Positions 1 to 9,200 of a stretch of DNA of 58,834 nt are shown here, piece after piece; within the stretch, counting starts at the first letter, position 1, and the number at the start of each line of letters is the position of its first letter. This DNA comes from Symbiodinium natans (lineage: Eukaryota; Sar; Dinophyceae; Suessiales; Symbiodiniaceae), in assembly GCA_905221605.1 (NCBI GenBank), contig CAJNDS010002202.1:1405879-1464712 (forward strand). Reading direction: 5' to 3'. Below the pieces are notes generated by a model. The model ran no database searches. It saw only the letters and a program-made list of their open reading frames with translations, and had not been told where the DNA came from. The position numbers and the translations under genes were made by a program.

Positions 1-246
1 TAAACCCCTATATCCTAAACCCTAAACCCTAAGCCCTTTTCAGGGGCTCAGAGTTTAGGGTTTAGGGCTCATGGCTTCGAGTTGAAGGCGGTCCGAGCCT
101 CAGCCCTACAACGAACTCAAGAAGTTGGGACATCCTTATCCCTAAACCCTAAACCCTAAACCCTAAACCCTAAACCCTAAACCCTAAACCCTAAACCCTA
201 AACCCTAAACCCTAAACCCTAAACCCTAAACCCTAAACCCTAAACA
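1..246. repeat. CCCTAAA telomere-type arrays with short inverted stretch
   Basis: Seen: CCCTAAA heptamers at about 12-36 and a purer run at about 146-245, with a short opposite-strand GTTTAGGG stretch at about 53-68. The 66-107 segment (GGCTTCGAGTTGAAGGCGG core) recurs imperfectly at 294-335. Confidence 0.9.
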
Positions 247-407
247 CCCGGCTGAAGAGGCAGACCCTAAACCCTAAGGAGTTTAAATTTCAGGGCTCTC
301 GTGGCTTCGCGTTGAAGCCGGTCTCAGCCTATGCAGAGCTCATTAGGTTTGAGAGGCGTTAAGCCTAAACCTTTCGACACTGCGCCCGAATTCCCCAACC
401 CCTGGGT
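247..407. other. Unique island with imperfect direct repeat
   Basis: About 160 bases between a C-strand array (left) and a G-strand array (right). The part at 294-335 (GGCTTCGCGTTGAAGCCGG core) is a diverged copy of 66-107. No convincing reading frame was found. Confidence 0.5.
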
Positions 408-675
408 ATAGGGTTTAGGGTTTAGGGTTTAGGGTTTAGGGTTTAGGTTTAGGGTTTAGGGTTTAGGTTTTAGGGTTTAGGGTTTAGGGTAACCCCCCCC
501 CCCCAACCTTAAACCCTAAACAACCACCTCGACCTTAAGCCCTAAACCACCTCAACCCTAAGCCTCAAAAGTCATTGGCGTTCCGCACGGTGACCTGTAA
601 CCCTAAACCCTAAACCCTAAACCCTAAACCCCAAACCCTAAACCCTAAACCCTAAATCGTAAACCCTAGGGGTTA
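408..675. repeat. Inverted telomere-type arrays (TTTAGGG then CCCTAAA)
   Basis: TTTAGGG copies at about 408-490, a short poly-C tract, then degenerate CCCTAAA copies to about 675. The two orientations face each other and could form a hairpin. Confidence 0.85.
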
Positions 676-737
676 AACCCGCTATCCAGCAGCCACGGCA
701 CTCCTTGCCACCCTCAGACGTGGAGCCTTAAAGCCCT

Positions 738-846
738 AAGCCTAAACCCCCTAAACCCCCTAAACCCCCTAAACCCCCTAAACCCCCTAAACCCCCTAAA
801 CCCCCTAAACCCCCTAAACCCCCTAAACCCCCTAAACCCCCTAAAA
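738..846. repeat. Nonamer array CCCCCTAAA
   Basis: About 11-12 near-perfect copies of a 9-base telomere variant, two C longer than the heptamer. Its translations are Gly/Leu low-complexity peptides and are not genes. Confidence 0.9.
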
Positions 847-1020
847 ACCCCCCACACTCCCTACACCCCCTGAACCCCTGAACCCCTAGCAGCCCTAAGC
901 CCCTAAGGCCTTTGACAACACACCACCCCTGAGGCGACTTTGTCTTCTGGTATCCGTCCTGGGACACCTGGAAGCCGCCCAGAGCCCATGGCAGTTTTCA
1001 GTAGGCTCGGGGGTCGATGT

Positions 1021-1216
1021 AGGGTTTTTTTTAGGGGCTTGTTAGGGTTTTTTTAGGGCTTTTTAGGGGTTTTAGGGGTTTTTTAGGGGTTTTTTTCGGG
1101 GTTTTAGGGGTTTTTTAGGGGTTTTAGGGGTTTTAGGGGCTTTAGGGGCTTTAGGGGTTTTAGGGGTTTTAGGGGTTTTAGGGTTTTAGGGGTTTTAGGA
1201 GTTTTAGGGGTTTTAG
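1021..1216. repeat. Nonamer-type array TTTTAGGGG
   Basis: Irregular TTTTAGGGG repeats end abruptly at the start of the 1217-2035 relic. The same variant resumes on the far side of the relic in the same orientation. Confidence 0.85.
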
Positions 1217-2035
1217 TTGGAGAATCCATCAATTCACAATGTCACAATGACGTATCTGCCAGAAATGGTCACAGATTTCACGCTGTGGGATGCCTTGCCA
1301 GATCCCTTTGCCATGAGCATAGATGCTCGCACTTGGAACTACTACATCGAGTGTGCTATACTCAGGGCAAGCCGTGTCCCGCCTTTTGTTCAGGTTGCTT
1401 GCATGTTGCCAGGACAACGAAGCACAAATGGAATTATTCACGGTGACTCTCTGTCGGACGTTGTTCGAACAGCAAAGCGCATGCAGGCATGGACGAGCGT
1501 TGCGATCCGCATCAGTGAGCACTGGCCAGCTGGCATGAAGACTTGTATGGCATCTCCTGTTGACACTCGCATTGCCAAACGTACATGGGAAAAACTATTT
1601 TCAAAATCAGACAAAGTCTTCTGGTATTGAATTCTTTTCCACAGTCGGAGGTCGCCGATGTGCGAGAAGCTGTGAATGGAAATTCGGGAGATGAAGAACG
1701 TCATGCGCAGTCTGATGCTCCTGATGGTTTGCAAGCAGATGTTCATCCGGGTTACATAGGTGGCGCCTCTGACGGATTACCTTGCAAGGAGATCTTCGAA
1801 GAGCTGCCAAGCTTTTTTTGATGCACAGTTTCTAAGTGCTCTGGCCGGAACCTGCAAGTCAGTACTGGCAGCTGTGAAAGCGAAGAGTAACTGGACTGAT
1901 CGGACAGTATACGTTGATCGGCTACAACCAAGCGATGGAGCAACTTTTCGCGGCATGACGCGTCTCCTTACTTCGGCAAGACATGTTTGCGTCAGTGTGT
2001 CACAGCTCACGCAATTTGGAAGAATTCCCACGGGT
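1217..2035 (+). pseudogene. Intron-free coding relic, possibly F-box-like C-terminal part
   Basis: About 820 bases of non-repetitive sequence with coding character, broken between frames: an open frame to 1630, an overlapping frame to 1821, and the first frame again from 1760 to the repeat border. The first part contains TLWDALPDPFAMS and WEKLFSKSDKV. The last part contains LAGTCKSVLAAVKAKS followed by TDRTVYVDRLQ, which recalls the second half of an F-box followed by a repeat domain. That family guess is inference and weak. No ATG start is evident and no splice-like borders are needed, so a retroposed or degenerating fragment fits best. It sits inside a TTTTAGGGG array, with that variant on both sides. 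No spliced-leader relic was found at its left edge. Confidence 0.45.
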
Positions 2036-2222
2036 TTTAGGGGTTTTAGGGGTTTTTAGGGTTTCAGGGTTTTAGGCGTTTAGGCGTTTTAGGGGTTTTA
2101 GGGGTTTTAGGGGTTTTAGGGTTTTTAGGGGTTTCAGGGGTTTTGAGGGTTTTAGGGTTTTCAGAGTTTTTAGCGTTTTTAGGTGTTTTAGGGGTGCTAG
2201 GTGTTTTAGGGGTTTTGGCGGC
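2033..2222. repeat. TTTTAGGGG-type array, right of the relic
   Basis: Degenerate TTTTAGGGG copies in the same orientation as 1021-1216, as if one array had been split by the 1217-2035 segment. Confidence 0.85.
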
Positions 2223-2229
2223 TTAGGTT

Positions 2230-2610
2230 TTTTTTTTTTTTTTTTGGTTTTTGGGTTTTTGGGTTTTTGGGGTTTTTGGGTTTTTGGGGTTTTGGGTTTT
2301 TGGGTTTTTGGGTTTTTGGTTTTGGGGTTTTTGGGTTTTGGGTTTTTGGGTTTTTGGGTTTTTTTGGGTTTTTGGGTTTTTGGGGTTTTTTTTGGGTTTT
2401 TGGGTTTTTTTTTGGTTTTTGGGTTTGGGTTTTTTGGGTTTTTGGGTTTTTGGGTTTTTGGGTTTTTGGGTTTTTGGGTTTTTGGGTTTTTGGGTTTTGG
2501 GTTTTTGGGTTTTTGGGTTTTTGGGTTTTTGGGTTTTTGGGTTTTTGGGTTTTTGGGTTTTTGGGTTTTTGGGTTTTTGGGTTTTTGGGTTTTTGGGTTT
2601 TGGGGGTTTT
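2230..2610. repeat. Octamer array TTTTTGGG
   Basis: A T tract followed by about 40 copies of GGGTTTTT in one direction. The A of the telomere heptamer is absent. All frames are open on both strands because the repeat has no stop codon; the Phe/Gly or Lys/Pro peptides are artefacts. Confidence 0.95.
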
Positions 2611-2884
2611 GAGGGTTTAAGGGTTTGTAGGGTTTGTAGGGCTTGGCTACCCTGAGGGCGCGAAGGCATGAAGCGGTAGGTGGGTCAGCCCTAAACCCTA
2701 AACTCTAACTACACCCTAAACCCTAAACCCTACACCCTAAACCCTAAACCGCCCTCGATTACGATCCGAAGGCCTCGTAAGGGGCGGCCTCGCCGGATGT
2801 TGTTTGGGGGTCTTGTTATTTGATTTCATTTTTTGAGAGGTTTCTTAGGGTTTAGGGGGTTCGGGGGATCATTTTTATCCACAG

Positions 2885-2940
2885 GAAACCGGTTTCGCTA
2901 TGAGCACTCCCTTTTTGTCATTAGGACTCGGCTCAAAACA
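2885..2940 (+). CDS. Possible exon island, unknown product
   Basis: A short island bounded on the left by CCACAG|G and on the right by AACAG|GA before a CCCTAAA array. Two frames are open: one gives FAMSTPFLSLGLGS, the other RYEHSLFVIRTRLK. It is too short to assign. If real, it would be the first exon of the membrane-protein series that follows. Confidence 0.2.
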
Positions 2941-2942
2941 GG

Positions 2943-3150
2943 AAACCCTAAACCCTACACCCTAAACCCTAAACCCTAAACCCTAAACCCTAAACCCTAG
3001 ACCCTAAACCCTAAACCCTAAACCCTAAACCCTAAACCCTAAACCCTAAACCCTAAACCCTAAACCCTAAACCCTAAACCCTAAACCCTAAACCCTAAAC
3101 CCTAAACCCTACACCCTAAACCCGAAACCCTAAACCCTAAACCCGAAACC
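2943..3150. repeat. CCCTAAA array
   Basis: About 28 copies with a few CCCTACA and CCCGAAA variants, lying left of the 3270-3484 exon island. Confidence 0.95.
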
Positions 3151-3269
3151 CTCAACAGGCTCTAGGCAGCCTATAGAAGCTGCTCACGGAAGAAACTTTT
3201 TGGCCCCAATCCCGGCCTGAAAAAAAACTGTGTTGACATCATCGGCGTGGGGTGGGAGAAAAGTGTTAG

Positions 3270-3484
3270 ATGGCCCTCCACAATCGGGCCAAAGCTGCTC
3301 TTCAGCACCTCACGAAGCTTTCGAGCTTGTTCCGAAACCTAACCTTCACAGCATCTACGCCCTACTACACCCACCAAACCAAGCCGAGGTTCCGACGGAC
3401 CCTCACATACTGGATCGCCGTGACGTTTGCGGAGGGCTCGGTGCTCTTTGTAATGGGCGCCAGCTTTGCCATGTCGCTTGCTTC
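3270..3484 (+). CDS. Exon island, membrane protein with YrhK-like segment (possible N-terminus)
   Basis: The frame opens at an ATG preceded by an in-frame TAG, then runs through a basic region into LTYWIAVTFAEGSVLF and MGASFAMSLA, a hydrophobic helix with the small-residue pattern seen in YrhK-like domains. The island ends at CTTCGG|GTTTAGGG, where the telomere repeat itself supplies a GT. The left flank is a CCCTAAA array and the right flank a TTTAGGG array. The YrhK assignment is inference from the motif and from similar islands downstream. A different multi-pass family is possible. The ATG may be an internal methionine. Confidence 0.5.
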
Positions 3485-3660
3485 GGGTTTAGGGTTTAGG
3501 GTTTAGGGTTTTGGGTTTTGGGTTTAGGGTTTAGGGTTTAGGGTTTAGGGTTTAGGGTTTAGGGTTTAGGGTTTAGGGTGTAGGGTTTGGGGTTTGGGGT
3601 TTGGGGTTTAGGGTTTAGGGTTTGGGGTTTGGGGTTTGGGGTTTAGTTTAAAGTTTAGGG
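3485..3660. repeat. TTTAGGG array
   Basis: About 20 copies with TTTGGGG variants, directly abutting the preceding exon island. Confidence 0.95.
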
Positions 3661-3772
3661 TTTATAGGGCGTTTAATTTTAGGGTTCGGGATGAGGGTTC
3701 AGGGGTTTGGGCGCCTGAATTGCTCAGGGCCCCCTTTTTTTGAAGGTTGGGGATAAGGACCCCCCCTCCAAA

Positions 3773-3868
3773 AAGAAGAAAGCACAGGAAGAAGAAGAAG
3801 AAGAAGAAGAAGAAGAAGAAGAAGAAGAAGAAGAAGAAGAAGAAGAAGAAGAAGAAGAAGAAGAAGAA
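3773..3868. repeat. GAA trinucleotide microsatellite
   Basis: About 27 uninterrupted GAA units from 3790. The apparent poly-Lys frame over it is low complexity and not a gene. Confidence 0.95.
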
Positions 3869-4600
3869 GCGATACTTCCTAAAAGGTCATTCAATGTTTT
3901 GTTTAAATTTGCTTCTTAGAATGGAGCGCTAAGCTAAGCCTGGTTTCATCCCTATTAAGGGGGAACATCCCAAACCATAGGCTTGGTAGCCCAGTGGTGT
4001 CCGTTTCCCTTTTCTCGGTTCAAGGTTCCCTTATAGAGAGTAACCCGACAAAGGGTACCCCGCTTATCATACGGCTACTGGACCACCAGGTAGCTTCAGA
4101 AACTCTCAAACCCCCTCAAGCCCCAAAATCCAAAAGCCTGAAATCCCTAAGCCTTAAGCCCGAACCCCTTAAGTTGACCTCTTAGATTTTACGTGTTTCC
4201 GCCCCGAAGCAAATTCCTAAAGCCCTCAATCCCCCTCGCGCAGGCCCAAACCCTCACCCTAAATCCAAAACCCTAAGCCCTAACCTCTAAACCATAAGCC
4301 CTAAACCCTAAACTCCTAAACCCAAAGCCTTAATGTTGACCTCCTTTTCATAAACCCCCCCCCCGTCTCAGTTGATCTTTGTCTCCGGCTGCCCCGCCCA
4401 TTGAGGGGGGCTGGTCGGGCTGTCCCGAGCCGCCCCCAAACCTTGACCTACCGAAAAGGGCACGTAGAAAAAATTCGGTCCCCGGGCCGGGGTTTCTTAT
4501 TATTGAGGGGGGGTTTATAATTGAGTTCCGGGATCCGAATTCTTTAATTACAGGGGGGTTGGTTTATAAAAAGGCAGGTTAACATTACACCCTAAACCCC
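3869..4600. other. Non-coding stretch with one MITE end
   Basis: Mixed sequence without a supported gene. Positions 3957-3971 (AAGGGGGAACATCCC) equal the right end of the foldback elements at 53859 and 56236, so a truncated copy may lie here. The rest holds degenerate CCCTAAA-like text and C/G runs. Confidence 0.4.
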
Positions 4601-4750
4601 GAAACCCTAAACACCCAAGCCCCCCAATCCGAAACCCTGAGCCCTACCCTCATATTAGCCCTAAACCCTAAACCCCAAGCCCTAAACCCTAAACCCTAAA
4701 CCCTAAACCCTAAAACCCCTAAACCCCAAAACCCCTAAACCCCAAGCCCA
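4601..4750. repeat. Degenerate CCCTAAA array
   Basis: CCCTAAA, CCCCTAAAC and CCCAAGC variants, left of the 4760-4836 island. Confidence 0.85.
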
Positions 4751-4759
4751 AAGCTTCAG

Positions 4760-4836
4760 AGGTCTGGCCTGGCAGACGTCACGTCGCCCAGCTACCACCG
4801 GGTTTCCGATCTGGCCCTCGTGGCCGTGCGTCGAAC
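4760..4836 (+). CDS. Exon island of the membrane-protein series
   Basis: Between a C-strand and a G-strand array, the frame after TTCAGAG| reads LADVTSPSYHRVSDLALVAV and stays open to the repeat. The piece is hydrophilic and then moderately hydrophobic, like a loop leading into a helix. No family is recognised on its own. Its place between the membrane islands at 3270 and 5178, in the same direction, suggests the same gene. Confidence 0.35.
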
Positions 4837-4837
4837 C

Positions 4838-5155
4838 TTAGGGGGTTTAGGACTTTGTAGGGGTTTAGGGTTTAGGGCTTAGGGTTTAGAGGTTAGGAAT
4901 ATTAGGGGTTTAGGACTTTGTAGGGGTTTAGGGTTTAGGGCTTAGGGTTTAGAGGTTAGGAATATTAGGGGGTTTAGGATTTTGTAGGGGTTTAGGGTTT
5001 ATGATTGGTAGGCTCTATGGGGTTTAGGATTTGTAGGGGTTGAGGGTTTATGGTTTGTAGGCAATAAATAGGGTTTACGTTTTTTTTTTGGGGGGGGTTT
5101 GTAGGGTTTTAAGGGTGTATCGGGTTTATAGGGTTTGTATAGGTTACCCACCTCG
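4838..5155. repeat. Degenerate TTTAGGG array with 63-base tandem duplication
   Basis: A 63-64 base unit (marker GACTTTGTAG at 4851 and 4914, GATTTTGTAG at 4978) is repeated within telomere-like text, then fades into TTTGTAGGG variants. Confidence 0.8.
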
Positions 5156-5177
5156 AAACCCCCTAAAATGCTGAAAG

Positions 5178-5271
5178 GTGGGCACGCCCTACTGCATTGG
5201 TGCCCTTTGCTTCACGGTGGGCGCCTACTGCGGGGTGTTGGAGGTGGTGAACTTGACGACCAGAGACTCAG
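5178..5271 (+). CDS. Exon island, YrhK-like membrane segment
   Basis: After CTGAAAG|G the frame reads VGTPYCIGALCFTVGAYCG and continues VLEVVNLTTRDS. The hydrophobic helix with G-x(3)-F-x(2)-G-A spacing followed by a polar tail is the best single match in the window to a YrhK-type half-domain. The right border is not defined; CTCAG|CCC and the TTTAGGG array follow. The frame remains open into the repeat. Confidence 0.55.
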
Positions 5272-5280
5272 CCCGAAACT

Positions 5281-5700
5281 TTAGGGTCTAGGGTTTAGGG
5301 TCTAGGGTTTAGGGTTTAGGGTTTAGGGTTTAGGGCTTAGGGTTTAGGGTTTAGGGTTTAGGGTTTAGGGTTTAGGGTTCTAGGACCCTCCTTCAGGATC
5401 AGGGTTTAGGGTTTACCAAAGACGTATGAAGCGCCTGAGGCCCGGGGCTGAAGCCCTGAGTTTAAACCCGAGCCCGCAACCCTGCTCTGAACTCCTAAAC
5501 CCAAACCCTAAACCCTAAACCCTAAACCCTAAACCCTAAACCCTAAACCCTAAACCCTAAGCCCTAAACCCGAAATCAGACACCCCGAACAACCCTAAAC
5601 AAGCAATCCCAGACAAACAACCCAAAACAAACCCCTAAACAAACCCTAAACAAACGTAAACAACCCAAAACAACCCCAAACAACCTTAAGCGACCCTAGC
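5281..5700. repeat. Facing TTTAGGG and CCCTAAA arrays in a presumed intron
   Basis: TTTAGGG copies at 5281-5410, a short unique centre, then CCCTAAA copies at 5500-5575 fading into AAACAACCC variants. The order G-strand then C-strand allows an RNA hairpin between the 5178 and 5750 islands. Confidence 0.85.
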
Positions 5701-5749
5701 ATTTTGGGGGGCTTTGGCCTCACGTATCAAAATGGCCAACGCCAAACAG

Positions 5750-5872
5750 GTTCCCTTCTGATACCTTTTGCTCTTGGGCTACCAAGACAGAACAGCACGG
5801 CATTCGTATTCGGCATTGGCAGCAGCGTGTTGACCATAAGAGAGCCTAATTGGATTTTCTTCGGTTTCGAGT
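5750..5872 (+). CDS. Exon island, YrhK-like membrane segment
   Basis: The left border is AAACAG|G. The frame reads VPLLIPFALGLPRQN, STAFVFGIGSSVLTIRE and PNWIFFGFE. The helix FVFGIGSSVLTI followed by a charged turn and an aromatic stretch fits a two-helix membrane module. The frame is open into the TTTAGGG array on the right, which again offers GTTTAG as a donor. Confidence 0.5.
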
Positions 5873-6168
5873 TTAGGGTTTAGGGTTTAGGGTTCAGGGT
5901 CCCCAAAGAATCCGAATCCGCGGTTCCCCAGAGGGTTCCAAACGCGATTTGCCCACGACGTCTCCCCGGCCCGAACACTCGAAGGTTTCGCAAAAGGTTG
6001 AAGGTTTAGGGTTTAGGGTTTACCCCAAACCCTGAACTCCATATGTGAGGGACAGTATTCTTTAGCAGGGACCCACAGCGGACATTATTTAGGGTCTAGC
6101 TGAGACACTTTGTACCTGCGGTATAACCCGTATACGTGTTATTAGGTACATAGAGTGACAGGTGGGAT
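5873..6168. other. Presumed intron text with short telomere runs
   Basis: Short TTTAGGG runs at 5873-5900 and 6004-6022 with unique sequence between and after. No supported gene. Confidence 0.4.
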
Positions 6169-6284
6169 CTATTTGGAGGTCCATGGTACTTATGAACCAA
6201 TTATCACTGTACTTATAACTGTACTTATAACTGTACTTATAACTGTACTTATAACCATATAACGGCACTTAAGGGTCCAAGTAG
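6169..6284. mobile_element. Foldback element, ACTTGGAGGTTCATGG family (diverged copy)
   Basis: The left end CTATTTGGAGGTCCATGG pairs with the right end ACTTAAGGGTCCAAGTAG. The centre holds about four copies of a 12-base unit TGTACTTATAAC (6209-6254). It belongs with the foldbacks at 30960 and 36474. Confidence 0.45.
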
Positions 6285-6299
6285 GGTGTACCCGGGCCG

Positions 6300-6455
6300 C
6301 GTGCCGGAACCCTAAACCCGAAACCCTAAACCCTAAACCCTAAACCCTAAACCCGAAACCCGAAACCCGAAACCCTAAACCCTAAACCCTAAACCCTAAA
6401 CCCTAAACCCTAAACCCTAAACCCTAAACCCTAAACCCTAAACCCTAAACCCTAA
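6300..6455. repeat. CCCTAAA array
   Basis: About 20 copies with CCCGAAA variants, running up to the next exon border. Confidence 0.95.
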
Positions 6456-6463
6456 CCCAGGAG

Positions 6464-6536
6464 AGGGCGAGAGGCTGCAGTTCTTTGTCACGGGCGTGCG
6501 CCACGTGAGGCAGATCGCGGCGGTGGTCGATCTCAG
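6464..6536 (+). CDS. Exon island of the membrane-protein series, soluble segment
   Basis: Bounded by ACCCAG|G on the left and CTCAG|GCGC on the right, a GC-type donor of the kind known from dinoflagellates. It reads GERLQFFVTGVRHVR then QIAAVVDLR. Amphipathic, not clearly transmembrane. Both flanks are C-strand text, so it breaks the usual C-exon-G polarity. Confidence 0.45.
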
Positions 6537-6569
6537 GCGCGCGCCCGAAGCCCTAAACCCCTGAGCCCC

Positions 6570-6715
6570 CTGAGACTAAAACCCTAAACCCTGACCCTAG
6601 ACCCTAAACCCTAAACCCTAAGCCCTAAGCCCTAAGCCCTAAGCCCTAAACCCTAAACCCTGAACCCGAAACCCTAAGCCCTAATTAAACCGCAAACCCT
6701 ACATCCTAAACCCAG
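6570..6715. repeat. CCCTAAA / CCCTAAG array
   Basis: Degenerate C-strand copies with many CCCTAAG variants, left of the 6740 island. Confidence 0.85.
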
Positions 6716-6739
6716 GACTTGCTGCAGCCGACGCATGAG

Positions 6740-6808
6740 ACCATTACAAGACTTCCTTTGAGGTCTGCTTCGGCTTCAGGGCCATTATGTTTTCATGGCT
6801 GGCAAGAG
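6740..6808 (+). CDS. Exon island, membrane segment
   Basis: The frame YKTSFEVCFGFRAIMF then SWLAR lies between CATGAG|AC and AAGAG|GTTTAAG. It is aromatic and hydrophobic, consistent with one helix of the same protein. A competing frame from 6719 (DLLQPTHETITR) is open too, so the left border is uncertain. Confidence 0.4.
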
Positions 6809-7257
6809 GTTTAAGATTTGAGGGTTTAGGGGGTTTAGAGGTTTGGGGCTTTCGGGGTTTAGGGTTTAGGGGTTGAGGGTTTAGGGGGTTTAGGGTTTAG
6901 GGGTTCAGGGATTTACGGGTCTAGGGGTTTAGGTCTTTAGGGCTTTAGGGGTTTAGGGTTGAGGGTTTATGGGTGATGGTTTCGGGGTGTGTCTAGGTAG
7001 GGTTTAGGGTTTTATTAGGTTGTGAGGTTTGGGGTTTAGGCTTCAGGGTTCAGCTGTTTAAGATAGCAGTGTCAGTCACCACCCTAAACCCGATAACCCT
7101 ACACCCCAACCCCACAAAAAAGACCCTTCACCCAAAACTCTATAACCTCGAACCCTAAACCCTGCACCCAAAACTCTATAACCTCGAACCCTAAACCCTA
7201 AACCCTAAACCCTAAACCCTAAACCCTAAACCCTAAACCCTAAACCCTAAACCCTTG
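6809..7257. repeat. Facing TTTAGGG and CCCTAAA arrays
   Basis: Degenerate G-strand copies at 6809-7050, then C-strand copies at 7080-7256 including a tandem duplication of CCCAAAACTCTATAACCTCG. Confidence 0.85.
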
Positions 7258-7259
7258 AG

Positions 7260-7343
7260 GTGCTTCTGGTCCTACATGGCCAACTTCGTCGGGGCCATCG
7301 CCTTCAACGTGAACACCATCTCTGGCCCCTCCGCCACCTTCAG
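7260..7343 (+). CDS. Exon island, YrhK-like membrane segment (84 bases)
   Basis: Clean borders CTTGAG|G and TTCAG|GT. It reads CFWSYMANFVGAIAFN then VNTISGPSATF. The pattern of an aromatic start, N-F-V-G-A and F-N-V is typical of the second helix of YrhK-like modules. The length is 84 bases, with a one-base phase at the start and two bases at the end. C-strand array left, G-strand array right. Confidence 0.6.
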
Positions 7344-7365
7344 GTTTTACCAGCAGCCCCCCGGT

Positions 7366-8000
7366 TCAGGGTTTAGGGTTTAGGGTTTAGGGTTTAGGGT
7401 TTAGGGATCCCAGCAGCCCCAATACCCGAAGGGTTTGGGGTTTAGGGTTTAGGGTTTATGGTTTAGCGTTTGGGGTTAGGGTTTAGGGAAACCTGACGCG
7501 AACCCAAAGTCATCAAATCCTAATCCCTAAACCCTGAATCCTAAACCCCAAGCCCGACAGCCCAAACCCTCTACTGGGGGCTGCTTTGGCTGCTTATGGG
7601 GGCTTAGGGCGACATCAGGGTTTAGGGCGACGGGTTTCGAGCTTAGGGTTGGGTAGTTTAGGGTTCAAGACATTTCGGGCATGGGAGCTCACGGTATTTT
7701 GGGGCCTTAGGGTAGTTTAGGATATAGGGCTCTCAAGAGGCTTTGATGATGCATTTTCGGATAAACGCCGCCCTTCACTACACGACACTCTGCCGCCCTC
7801 GGATTTAGGTTTAAGGTCTGGGCACCCTAAACCCTGAGCCCTGTACCCTAAATCCTGAGCTCTAAACGCTATAGACCCTACATCCTAAACCTTGAACAAT
7901 CCCTAAACCCTAAACCCTAAACCCGAAACCCTAAACCCGAAACCCGAAACCCGAAATCCTAAACCCTAAACCCTCGACACGAAATCTGAAACATGAAGCC
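7366..8000. repeat. Mixed degenerate telomere arrays, no gene seen
   Basis: TTTAGGG runs at 7368-7405 and 7436-7490, unique G-rich text to 7800, then CCCTAAA/CCCGAAA copies at 7895-7975. Confidence 0.75.
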
Positions 8001-8012
8001 ATGCCGACCAAG

Positions 8013-8088
8013 GCTACTTTGAGCTTGGCTTTGTGCTGAATCTCGTGCTGGTCTGGGGCATGGCAGCCACTCTGGCGTCAACTTGGAG
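8013..8088 (+). CDS. Exon island, membrane segment
   Basis: After ACCAAG| the frame reads YFELGFVLNLVLVWGM then AATLASTW, a strong hydrophobic helix. The right border is probably TTGGAG|GC, a second candidate GC donor. The frame is open further into the G-rich flank. Confidence 0.5.
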
Positions 8089-8446
8089 GCTTGCTTTTGT
8101 TTTGGGGTCAGGGGTTAGGGTTTAGGGTTGGAATACCTAAGGAAGACCTCGAAGACTTGCACTCTAAGACCAAGCTCTACAACCCTTTGTTTGTTCAAAG
8201 GAAGGGGAAGCCCCTCGTAGAGCTGAGATCCTAAACCCTCAGCCCTCAAATAAATCCTAATTCCCAAGCCCCCCAAGCCCCAAACCCCTATCTTGCAGCA
8301 ATATGATTCCGACAGCAGCTGCAGCTAGCATAGGGCTCTTAAGGTTGGCAAATCAGGTGCACCATTTGTGGCGATGAGGGTGTAGGGAGTTTAGGGTTGA
8401 GAGTTGATCCCTGAACCCTAAATACCCTACACCACGACAAACCCAG

Positions 8447-8503
8447 GCTTTGGGTGGCTTTTGCTTCACCCTCGGGGCCGTGATGGACTGTGGAAACAAC
8501 AAG
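8447..8503 (+). CDS. Exon island, YrhK-like membrane segment (57 bases)
   Basis: Borders ACCCAG|G and AACAAG|GT, exactly 19 codons: ALGGFCFTLGAVMDC then GNNK. G-G-x-C-F-T-x-G-A repeats the signature of the 5178 island, which supports a protein built from repeated YrhK-like units. Confidence 0.55.
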
Positions 8504-8723
8504 GTGCAGGGTTTAGGGTTTAGGGTTTAGGGTTTAGGGCTTCGGGTTTAGGGGTTACGGTTTCGTTACCGCCTCGGAGGGCGAAACCTGAAAGCCCAAA
8601 ACCTCCAGGACCCCTAAGCCCCAAAACCCCAAAACCCCTAAACCCTAAACCCTAAACCCTAAGCCCTAAGCCCTAAACCCTAAACCCTAGAGCCCCCCAA
8701 AAGCACGAACTGATTCGTCGTAG

Positions 8724-8777
8724 GTGTGGCGGCTGGACATCCACACGGCTCAATGGTGGCTTGGCTGGGCTTTGGGG
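8724..8777 (+). CDS. Exon island, Trp-rich segment
   Basis: After CGTCGTAG|G the frame reads VWRLDIHTAQWWLGWAL, then meets TTTGGGG variants that give a GT. The Trp-rich amphipathic piece may be a membrane-edge helix. Confidence 0.45.
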
Positions 8778-8789
8778 TTTGGGGTTTAG

Positions 8790-9180
8790 GGTTAGGATTT
8801 AGGGTTTAGGGTTTAGGGTTTAGGGCTGCTTGAATCCTCCCAGTCCTTGTGGTTTTGGGGGGTTGGGGTTTAGGGGTTAGGGGGTTCAGGGGTTTAGGAG
8901 TTTCGGGTTTAGGGGTTCATGGTTTAAGGTTTTAGGGTTTACTGGGGCGTTCCTGCAGCCCCAAATGCGGCAACTTAATTGACTGATTCCCGTCCTCAGC
9001 GCTACAAACCTCGAAGGCCCACAGGCCCAGAATCCCTGAAACTCACCTCAAAACCCTACAGGGATTGGGTTTAGGGTTTGGGATTTCCCTAAACCCTAAA
9101 CCCTAAACCCTAAACCCTAGACCCTAGACCCTAAACCCTAAACCCTAAACCCTAAACCCTAAACCCTAAACCCTAAACCC
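8790..9180. repeat. G-strand then C-strand degenerate arrays, no gene seen
   Basis: TTTAGGG text at 8790-8942, unique sequence at 8943-9070 with no convincing frame, then CCCTAAA copies at 9090-9180. Confidence 0.75.
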
Positions 9181-9200
9181 TGGGTGTCCGTACTTCCAAG

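Noticed and set aside
1-500. A true chromosome end
   Set aside because: Arrays are short, occur in both orientations and recur through the whole window, so the left edge is not special.
2223-2669. Open frames of 117-148 codons on both strands
   Set aside because: They translate a stop-free octamer (TTTTTGGG); the residues are Phe/Gly/Val or Lys/Pro/Gln repeats.
3747-3932. Poly-Lys open frame
   Set aside because: It translates a GAA microsatellite.
3985-4035. tRNA gene
   Set aside because: AGCCCAGTGGT and GGTTCAAGG look like D- and T-arm pieces, but the spacing and acceptor stem do not fit.
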